In this document: one piece after another, positions 55,691 to 64,000 of the stretch | How positions within the stretch are numbered: the stretch's first letter is position 1 | How the letters are laid out: each line of letters opens with the position of its first letter | Assembly (NCBI GenBank): GCA_035610365.1 | Contig: CM069435.1 | Location: 83,609,389-83,673,388 of the forward strand | DNA length: 64,000 nucleotides | Direction: 5' to 3' | From: Aquatica leii | Taxonomy: Eukaryota; Arthropoda; Insecta; Coleoptera; Lampyridae | Position numbers and translations under genes: made by a program | The notes under the pieces: generated by a model | Seen by the model: only the letters and a program-made list of their open reading frames with translations | The model's database searches: none | What the model was told of the DNA's origin: nothing

Positions 55691-56357
55691 TCAATTTCAT
55701 CTTTACTCAAATTTAAAATAACCGCCTAAAGTAGATTCTCGAATATTTACAACTATACGTACTTGATTTGAAAGCTTCAATATGCAAGTATTTTCGTGCA
55801 AAACTGGCAAGCTATTTCAAATATTGAATTATTGGTGAAAGTTTCAGAGGTAAGGAAGATACATGTAACAACAATTCACTTTATAACCAGTTTTTTTTAT
55901 TGAAAAATAAGCTATTTATGACACACAACTGCACAGAACCACTGCTTGTACATTTAGACATGCAAAAATCACAAACGGCAGAGGCGGAGGATTTAAATAT
56001 ACCAAAAACAGATTTAGCACAAAACTGACATCCTAGAAACTCCTTCACATTGTCTATAAATAAAACTATTGATTTTTGACACATACTATCTTGTACATCG
56101 TCTTAGAGATTTGAGGTAAAACTTTTGACTTTGCTCCTAATACCAATTGTAAAACTTTCGTTTAATTGATTCATTTTTGATGCACTTTTATTGTGAAATT
56201 CTTTACTTGCTCATATGTTTTGTTAGTATGTCAACAAAAACTCTACACACCTTGATAACGTATTATTCTTTCACATTCTTATAATAGCGTTATTTTCGTC
56301 ACGTACACAAAAAAACGACATAATTTACACGTTAGAAATAATTGCGTGTAAGTGTGT
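55691..56357. other. Spacer; cysteine-containing open frame of unknown meaning
   Basis: The minus-strand frame 56084-55881 has several cysteines (CQFCAKS, CDFCMSKC) but no complete zinc-finger pattern I can name. Otherwise nothing recognised. Confidence 0.3.
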
Positions 56358-57614
56358 ACGTTAAAAATGCTTTGGTGTAATTTTTGTACAGTATAAGTTT
56401 TGTTCTCAAACGCCTACTTTTCGCTACATTTAGAATGGTGACTGTCATTTTGTTGTTTTTCTTGACGGACGGAATTATCCAAAAAGAAAAATTTTTACGG
56501 TAACTGTGGTACGGTTTTTACGTGATCATCTAATGTACACGCCCGGTGAGCCACACTCATCCACGTTATGGGAGTAGTACTTTTGCTGCTCATGTGAATG
56601 TCTTTCTAGGGTAAAAATTGATCTCTATTTTTCTGATTTAATTTGATTTTTTCCGTAATTGTCATTAGCGATTTTAGATACCTACGCATGTATTATTAAT
56701 GCGGAGATATTGACACCAATTTGTTCATATTAAAAAAAAATTTATGATGATGTCACAATCTACAACGTAGCAGAAAGGGTGTTGAATCTACCTTGATTGA
56801 GGGTATCAAAACCTTTGGTTAATTACTACAATTATAACCGTATTGGAATGCTTACTCAACGAAGTACCACTACTACTAATTAGGGAAAAACTTGGCGCAC
56901 TTGGTTTCTTTTTCAAAGATCGTATGTTGCAAAGAAATTTATTTGTGATAACGCTATATATAACGTTTTTTTACGGAAATTATAGGCAAGGTGCCGTTAG
57001 CTAGCCGCATACTGAAAATGGAAACAAATACAGTTGTGAATATTGTACATATTTCCTATATTAAATGTTTTTTACACGCAAGCACAACTATACATACTTA
57101 TAAAGTGTGTTGTCATAATTAAGTATAAATTTTTTTTTGTGTAAAATATAATTAAAGGGTGCGCTCTGGCTCTCATAATCATCGAAATATGCAATATTAT
57201 TGTGTTATATTTACCAATATAAATCTGGTATTTTGGAATGTAAAAGTTAACCCAACCGGTGTAATTTTGTGTACGACGTGTTGCCTAACCGAAAGGGGCT
57301 TGCATCCACAATTATTACTTGTGATACTTACTTACGTACTAGCAATTGATCGCATCTATGTAATTCTACCTTGCTTCTCTTTTTTTACCTTGTTTTCTGG
57401 GATAAAATAAATGTAGTTTTTGTTACAACTTGTGTTTTGTTCTGTTTTGTTTTCTTTTAACCTTGAATAGACTTAAACGGTGTTTTCCATTCTAGTTTTC
57501 AACGGTTTTGGCGTTTTTCTAGTTTACTTTATAATTAGAACACCGCGACCTGCAATCTTCTTGCCGAATCATATCGAGTTAGCCGCCAGCAATCACGAGA
57601 AAATTATTGTAACA
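56358..57614 (-). repeat. Family A LTR-like repeat, copy 4 (inverted)
   Basis: Minus-strand copy. Its start (TGTTACAATAATTTTCTCG, at 57614) and end (GCATTTTTAACGTACAC at about 56358) align with copies 1-3, through GATTCGGCAAGAAGATTG, AACGCCAAAACCGTTGAAAA, CACCGTTTAAGTCTATT, CGGTTAGGCAACACGTCGTA, CAATTACGGAAAAAATC and GTAGGCGTTTGAGAACAAAA. It is about 200 bp longer than the others. The open frames at 57159-57410 and 57480-57689 lie within it and are not genes. Confidence 0.7.
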
Positions 57615-57935
57615 AATGATATTTACAGCGCAACAGCTATGCGCTGTAATACCAAAATGCACAAAATTTGTATTACTTTTTTTAGTTGACAATAATTTAA
57701 TATAAAAAAATTATAAACAATTACGTATACTTTTTATGTTGGTATTATCTACCCTCATAATTACAATATCTGTAATTTGATAAATTTAAACTTTAATTTA
57801 ACTATTTACCTATTACAATTTTCTTGCATAATCGCCTTGTTTAAAGGTTTATAAATCCTGTAAGTCACACCATATTCATATGGTGTCCGCCACACACATC
57901 TTATCGTTTTCAAACTCTCGATTTAACCTTATTTA

Positions 57936-58109
57936 GGTCCGGTTTCACCAACTAAAATTTAACGGTAGATTAACTAACCTACGATTAAATTTAAAATCCT
58001 GTCATATCATTGGTTAGCTTAAAACCACTAACCAATGATATGACAGGATTTTAAATTTAATCGTAGGTTAGTTAATCTACAGTTAAATTTTAGTTGGTGA
58101 AACCGGACC
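57936..58109. mobile_element. PIF/Harbinger MITE, 174-bp palindrome
   Basis: Almost the whole element is one inverted repeat: GGTCCGGTTTCACCAACTAA ... CATATCATTGGTTAG on the left matches the right arm read inward with one or two differences, around a short centre (CTTAAAACCA). It is flanked by the 3-bp target TTA (57933-57935 and 58110-58112). TTA/TAA targets and GGNCCGGTTTCACC-type ends are typical of PIF/Harbinger elements. No coding capacity; it depends on a transposase elsewhere. Near-perfect arms suggest it is fairly young. Confidence 0.9.
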
Positions 58110-58189
58110 TTAGTCCTTTAAAAAATGTTCTGTACAGATAATATAATATTTATCTAACTACAACAGGCCATGAAAAAGTCTATTAATAT

Positions 58190-60153
58190 GACGTAACTGA
58201 GTTGTTAAACAAAGCGTTCGTGAAAGTTGCATCGATAAAGAATTCAGCTTCGGGATTTTTTTTTCTAGAATATGTCTTTTTAATCCGGATTTAACAAAAA
58301 CGAACTAAAAAACATTTTGTCATAGAACATTCTCCCAAACGTAGCACTTGTAGTTTACCATCTGCATTTCGGCTACACCAAAAAATAATTCTTGAAGACG
58401 AACAGATCAACAATATACCAAAGCGATAACCGCCTGTTCTAGATGTCCAACGCCATCTACCATCTACATCTACCTTTAGACAACATAATTTACTATTTAC
58501 ATCTAAATTAAATAATCAGTTCTTCCAAATTGCTCCTATTCCAAAAAAAAAGCAAAGATAACACTTTCAGAAATACTGACTAGCAACAATACAACAAGAA
58601 AAGATTAGAGAAAACTCAAAAACCAAGTGTTTAAACATTACGAAAGAACAATATAAAAAAAATAAAAAGGACTTAGCACTCCAAACTGATGCACAAGAAC
58701 GTGACAATAAAAAGAAAATAAAGATGTTAATTTTTTGATTACACCTCCCACTTTCTATAGAAATGTTAGAGTAAAAAGAACTATAAAAGAAAATGTTGCA
58801 GAAGCAGTTAAAAAACGCATATGCCAGTTTCTGGCAATTAAAACATTGAAAAAGATGTGCTTTGTAATAAAAAATACACTGACGGAATAAAGAATGTATA
58901 ATTAAAAGTAAAAATAATAATTTAACCACGGTAGCAATCGGAAGCACAGACCTCTGGGTGTGAGTTTGAATGAAAATAAATACAAAGACGTAAACTCCGT
59001 TAATTTATTAACTATAACTTAATATACTATTTACATTAGAGAACAAAGAACAATATTTGAATTAAACATATTAGAAATAAAACAGGATTTAAAATAAAAT
59101 ATTAGGGCGCCAACCACCTTTAAATTGGCGATGAATAAAAAGCGTAAAATCTTACATCTAATTATTAATTGATATTAAATGCAAAAATAGTAAACGGTAA
59201 TTTGTTATCGAGTATGATTCCCGAAAGGTTTTAAACAACACAATTTAATTACTTGAATTCAAAACGTAACAGGTAGTATTTAATTCCAGTTGACTCACCA
59301 CATGATATGACGTTATCGTATATCTTCTATTTTTAGCACATTCTTGGTTGAAGTGATAAGATTCGTCCAAACGAATGTAAATTTCCAAACACAACAGCAA
59401 GCAAAAACCAATGTATAATAAACTCTAATAACGAAAAATCCAGTAATTAAACGACAAAACCAAAATAAAAGATCCAGTAAATCCAAAAAAGTAAAAGACC
59501 CTAAATATAAATAATTAGAATGGTTTTTTAAATGACATGATGTACTCACGCTGCATTTACAACGGCCTTTAAAATAAATTCCTTTGTCTAAATATATTGC
59601 GTAACATTTTGAAATCACTAAAAATGTTGAATTCAATAGAAAAATTGTATCAAAATAAACGTAAACTCACCAACAATTAGATGGAATGAATAAAAATTAA
59701 ATTGTATGCGTTTTTACGCCATAATCAAGAAAATGTGTCTTCCCCGCATCACTACGACACGCACGGCCAAGCGTGGCCCAAGCGGAAGTGTAAGTTTAAG
59801 CTAATACTCAAGTCGTTTAAAACAACGCGACGTTGCCAAACTGAATAAATTTACGTGCAATATTAGTTGCAAAAAATAAACGAATGTAAAATTGAATTTT
59901 AATTGTAATGAACTCTAACGGGACGTTACACCTTTACGCCTGACATAAAGGATAATCAATCTTAACTATGTTCCATGTGATACAAAACCTGACGAGCAAA
60001 CTGATTTTTGTGGCTTATGTGGAAAACAGAGTAAAAACGGGTTACGGTATTGATGTATTGCTTGCGGCATGTAAAACCATGCGGCATGTACCAATAAAAG
60101 TGTTCCTAAACAATACATTTGCGACTTATGTCAAGTTTTTTAAACCATTACAT
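58190..60153 (+). pseudogene. pogo-like transposase 3' end with PHD-like finger, split by a solo LTR
   Basis: NKAFVKVASIDKEFSASG (58193 on) followed by CLFNPDL matches the pogo/Tigger segment AFxxxASIxxxxxGFxxxGIYPFNPD. Then PIPKKKAKITLSEILTSNN (about 58540), matching the basic PxxKK..ILTSTPYK linker, and a lysine-rich stretch. A 1068-bp solo LTR (58863-59930) interrupts. After it comes a frame at 59967-60153: CDTKPDEQTDFCGLCGKQSK, NGLRY-stop-CIACGM-stop-NHAACTN and QYICDLCQVF, a C4HC3-like zinc finger in which the two stops stand where tryptophans are expected. Such fingers occur at the C-terminus of some pogo-like transposases. Upstream parts are missing, perhaps removed with the MITE and family A insertions. 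Confidence 0.68.
58863..59930 (-). mobile_element. Family B solo LTR, copy 2
   Basis: 1068 bp, colinear with copy 1 at 26581-27715 and in the same orientation. Minus-strand start TGTAACGTCCCGTTAGAGTT, end ...TATTTTTTATTACA. Flanking bases GCTT (58859-58862) and CCTT (59931-59934) agree at three of four positions, consistent with a worn 4-bp target duplication. It lies inside the pogo-like remnant. The 107- and 126-codon open frames overlapping it are accidental. Confidence 0.82.
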
Positions 60154-60451
60154 AACATTCGTTTAAATAATTTTTTTTTTTATATAAAATTGCGTTTATA
60201 CCACTTGATCTGTCTTACTGTTATCTTCTAAATTACCGCGCACCATTTCCCACTTTGCGCGCGCAGTTGCCCTATCAAATAGGGAAGGATGTGTGCAATT
60301 TTGACTGTTGCCAAGTATATACGATTATATTGAAAAATTCATCAAATATCGTGATACATACTGAAAGTAAATTAATTAGGGGTTCAAATAACGTTTTTTC
60401 CTACTTTTCCATAGAATAACTATTTTGTGAAACTGTTTTTTAAAGTGTTAC

Positions 60452-61339
60452 AATAGTATATTGTATAATGAGTTGGCAATGTACATTCTTTAGGAATTAT
60501 ACACGATACTTATTCTACGATTATAATATGTTTAATTATTAAGTAGTCAAATTAAACTTTTTACAAAAACAAATAACGCGGAAAATAAATAATCTAAATA
60601 TAAAACTTTGTGTTGGTAGTACCGGTAATAATACCTAAAATGGCAATTAAAAATTAGATGTCAAATCTTTGTATTTATTTTATGTCAATTTGTCAGTGTT
60701 TATTCTACTAGTTATAAGTGTATCTATTCTTTGACTTTTAGCTATTTATCTCTATTAAAAAAATTGTAAGTATAATTTTTATGCTTTAAATACTGGCTGT
60801 ATTAATAAATTTAAAAATATTGTTTATGTTAATAAATACTCCCTTCTTTAAGTTAATTTGAGCAAATTTCAGTAACAAGTTTCTAAACACCTGATCCTTA
60901 CAACTTCCTTAAAACATTGTAAAAATCTGATACATTACTGTTGACTTTTCTTTCCCATTAAAAAAAAAATCTAAAGCAAACAAAAAGTGAGGTTGCAAAT
61001 TAGGTGTTTAGTTTAGTTTTTCTAAAATATGTTACCATTTAGTTACAAAAAAGTTGCTACTAAATACCAAAGTATTTTGTTTACAAACCAACCCTTTTTT
61101 TACTCTATACGTACCGTTGAAACTAATGCAATAGCACCCATAATTTTGTTTTTTAATTTATAATTTTGGGGCTCGAAATATTCGTACACGTCTTTTAAAT
61201 GATGTTATCAAAATTCATTGTTCTGTAGGGTAATAGCTTTGACCTGTACGGAAATGAAATTGGTCAAACACAATGCACCGTGTTGTCTAATAACAAATAA
61301 ACATACAATGTATCGTGTTATCTGTTAGTCGTAGAAAAA
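60452..61339 (-). mobile_element. Family C dispersed repeat, copy 2 (inverted)
   Basis: Inverted, shorter copy of 29195-31063. From the right: TTTTTCTACGACTAACAGAT complement at 61320-61339, GACCTGTACGGAAAT at 61240, AATGGGAAAGAAAAGTCAAC complement near 60950, ATTTATTTTATGTCAA at 60673, TAACGCGGAAAATAAATAA at 60573, and the hairpin end at 60452-60520 with most of one arm deleted. Relative to copy 1 about 0.8 kb is missing or was never present. No coding sequence. Confidence 0.72.
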
Positions 61340-63451
61340 CTGTGCAATTGAAAGTAGTTTTTGTGTCTAATATATAGGGCTGGTAGTATAAATATATCGA
61401 AAATTGCTGCTATACATAATATATTACAATTTTTATCAAGAAATAAGGTAAAATAAAACAAAATAAAAAAGCAGTATGAAACACGTTAAAATTTGTTTTT
61501 GTAACGTCCGCATATTGCTCAACTTGCATTACAATTGTCGTCATTGTAACATAGCACTAGTTCTACATTATACTATTGTTTTAAGTGTGAATATTTATTT
61601 TAAAAAATTTTAATTTGTTCGTGTTTTTTGAAATAACTATTTTGTTTAGTTTTTGTAAAAACAATTTTGTTATAAAACGTTAAATACGCAAAGCATGACA
61701 AACAAACAAAAGAAAATATATACTTAAATAAAATAAGCTCATTAACTTTTTATATTCGATTGTTATTCCATAAATTTTTTTAATAATAATTGAAGTTTAT
61801 AATTCAATACTAAAAAAAAATTATAGATTCAATTAATAGTTAAAACCATTAATGCCAAAAAGCACTAGAAATCTTTGCTTTGCATAGTTTATCCATAAAT
61901 CGATAACACAATGTTTATGATTAGTTTTATAATTAATATAAGACTTGGTTCGTTTAACTTTAACGTTATTAAAGTTTTCTCTGCTTGTTTACTTGCTCCA
62001 GTTGTGCAATCCTTAGTAATATCGTATTCATTACATACCCCACAGGCGTTGGATCTAGAAAATCCGATTGTCCAAAACCTGAAAGGGACTACTCGAGTTT
62101 GTAAATTGCCCTAGTTGAAAGACTCGAAAACTGCGTATTTTTCGTCTTGTTAGATTTTATACAAAGATAAAATACGATATTCCTAATTCGCTCGGCGTGC
62201 TTCAAAAAGAAAACTTATTTAGATCAGGAATATGATATGAAGAAAATGTACTGCAACAGCGACAAAATGCATCTAAAAATAAGTTTTAATTTGTTTTATT
62301 TCCAAACGCGTTGCTTGATCTACATCCGGACGGACCAACGATTCTAGGTCAGAAAGGATGAGGGTGAAACATTTGCCCCTTTCCACAGACAGAAAGTGCC
62401 TGCACTCGCCTACTGAACTAAATCCAACGACGGAACGAGTAAATTGCATGTCACTCTCTTAAGACGAATAGGCCGACGTGAAATTTGTTTTAACTAGAAA
62501 AATTTTCTGAAGACAGAGAATATATAATTACCACTTTTAACGAAGCAAAAGTTTAATTTGTAAAAACACTAAAATGGTAATTTTCTTAAAACAGAAACAG
62601 TTATTTTAGTCAAACTACATTATCTTTATTATTGAGAAAACTAATTTATTTATACATACAAGACATTGGGTAATGTAATTTTTTCTGCGAATCTTACAGG
62701 TGGCTTTTGGTTGTTATTAATGATTGTTGTATTTTTAGCAGTCTAAAAATTTATATTTATTTATTTATTGTTTAAATATGTACTTAAAATTAGTTAAACA
62801 TTAATGGTTAAATCTGGTGCTACCTGTTGTCATTAAATCAACAATAAGGGCTTTTCAGAACGCTTATGTACGTACATATGTATGTATCAATTGACTAATT
62901 GTGTTTTTTTTTCGGAAAAGTAAAAATTTTAGACAACTTATTAAAATATTGTTTAATTTTTAATCTAAAAATGAATATTAATTTATTATCTAATTTGTAA
63001 TACACACGTGGGTTTATATCCACAAGATAGATTATGCTACAACACTTACGTACTAATTTGTTATGGTTGTAATATATGAATAGAGTACGTTTGGGTAATG
63101 TGAGGCGTGCGAAAATATGGCCTATATCAAATAATATTTTAGAAAACTGCTCTATTATTCAAAATCTTAATAAAACATAGTTTGCATCTATATGCTTTCG
63201 TGTCTGCAATGCTGTTAATTAGTTCTTTATGAAGTTCTTCGCATATTGGTAGAATCTATACTTTATTTAATTACAGTTATTAATTGCTTTGGTTTTATAA
63301 GATTATTTAATTGTGATAAATTTATAAGAAACATTTTGTGCATTCAGAAACAGACTTTTACTTGGATCTCCTAGAAACCTATTAGAAAATATAAAAAAAG
63401 AAATAAATAAAAATAGTTCCTGCGTAAAAAATGTCTTGGTCATTGCAAAGT
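61340..63451. other. 2.1 kb, nothing recognised
   Basis: AT-rich apart from 62300-62470, which is less AT-rich (GATCTACATCCGGACGGACC, GCCTGCACTCGCCTACTGAA) but has no frame or motif I can assign. The 67-codon open frame at 61911 has no recognisable domain. Confidence 0.4.
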
Positions 63452-64000
63452 TGTTACGAAAAAATCAAGTCCCTTAAGTTGGGCAGCCAAACCTGCTACG
63501 TGGTTTCCTTGCAACAAAAAAAAAGCAACGGCTAGTACAGTTTTTCCGGAGAAAGAGTCGCAGACTTTGTGATGCTAAATTATAACTAAAGTCTAAAAAA
63601 AAGGCGCCAAGACAATAAAAGATTAAATTAGAGAGATATCGTCTAACTCTACCCGTAGCTGAAAAAGAACAAATAACACGACAGAAGGACGAAGAAGGTA
63701 CATAAGTATAATTTTTTTTAACGTAATTACATAGGTCGAATCAAATATAAGTTGCGCCGTATACTGGACAACTCGTCGTACAATAAACTGATCTTGTCGG
63801 CCTAAACTTTTACATACAAAAAAGGAATGACTTTATATTCGCAAATTTAAAACCATAAAAGTAAATAACAAAATAAATTAATCCTCCGAGACTCAACGCG
63901 CACTGCATACGACTTTGTGAAATACAAAATGATATGATTAATTGTATTAGCTTAACATGCACGTACGGTCAACAATCGACATGACCACCGAAATACAAAT
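63452..64000 (+). repeat. Family A LTR-like repeat, copy 3 (runs off the window)
   Basis: Starts TGTTACGAAAAAATCAAG and follows copies 1 and 2 through AAAGGCGCCAAGACAATAAA, GATATCGTCTAACTCTA and GGACAACTCGTCGTACAATA A. The 3' part lies beyond the window. Confidence 0.65.

Noticed and set aside
57159-57410. 83-codon plus-strand frame
   Set aside because: Inside family A copy 4; the other copies have no equivalent frame.
58567-58947. 126-codon minus-strand frame rich in F, C, S and Y
   Set aside because: Antisense of the lysine-rich pogo-like linker and the LTR boundary; poly-A/T composition explains it.
59313-59636. 107-codon minus-strand frame
   Set aside because: Lies inside the family B LTR and is not conserved in copy 1.
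1-64000. Prokaryotic-type systems (CRISPR, operons, phage defence), rRNA and tRNA genes
   Set aside because: No regularly spaced identical short repeats, no ribosome-binding-site-led gene strings, no cloverleaf or rRNA sequence; all identified families are eukaryotic mobile elements.

Overview
The window looks like a gene-poor, strongly AT-rich stretch of an animal nuclear genome, most likely an insect. It carries eukaryotic transposon families common in insects: hAT, Tc1/mariner, PIF/Harbinger, pogo/Tigger, piggyBac, Crypton-type tyrosine recombinase, copia and Penelope-like. It has no operons, ribosome binding sites, rRNA or tRNA. The lineage within insects cannot be fixed by eye. I found no complete host gene; one possible terminal exon (9845-9985, minus) has a good splice acceptor. 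Almost all open frames are short and arise by chance. The readable coding sequence is transposase or integrase in decay, recognised by motifs spread over several frames.

Layout. 1-9 kb: an LTR-like repeat, a mariner-type remnant, a ZMYM1/DUF4371-type hAT gene, and a complete 713-bp hAT derivative with 8-bp target duplication. 9.8-11.5 kb: the candidate exon and a less AT-rich block with LTR-like start and primer-binding-site-like end. 15.6-16.6 kb: PIF/Harbinger nuclease. 20.7-25 kb: a split Crypton with Penelope-like sequence in the gap. 25.3-28.6 kb: a pogo-like element, then a piggyBac-like element carrying a solo LTR. 29.2-31.1 kb: an undescribed repeat ending in a large hairpin. 31.26-35.08 kb: a 3.8-kb element with perfect 31-bp terminal inverted repeats and a 7-bp target duplication, resembling the P/Galileo superfamily, with pogo, foldback and Penelope pieces inside. 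36.7-40 kb: an unidentified coding remnant split by a complete Tc1/mariner element with ~0.4-kb inverted repeats. 43.4-47.6 kb: a copia element, minus strand. 48.8-50.06 kb: a complete but decayed Tc1 element. 51.8-57.6 kb: two more LTR-like repeats, a second Crypton with internal tandem duplication, and a pogo-like transposase. 57.9-60.2 kb: a palindromic Harbinger MITE and a pogo-like 3' end with a zinc finger, split by a second solo LTR. 60.4-64 kb: an inverted copy of the hairpin-ended repeat and a fourth LTR-like repeat running off the window.

The genes do not form a pathway. The region is a layered accumulation of mobile elements, and nesting gives relative ages: solo LTRs are younger than the piggyBac and pogo hosts they split, and the Tc1/mariner element at 37.4 kb is younger than the reading frame it interrupts. 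The most unusual signals are the P/Galileo-like element, a class of 110-135-bp imperfect palindromes with GC-rich tips, the hairpin-ended dispersed repeat, three hammerhead-ribozyme-like motifs of Penelope type, and the duplicated Crypton.
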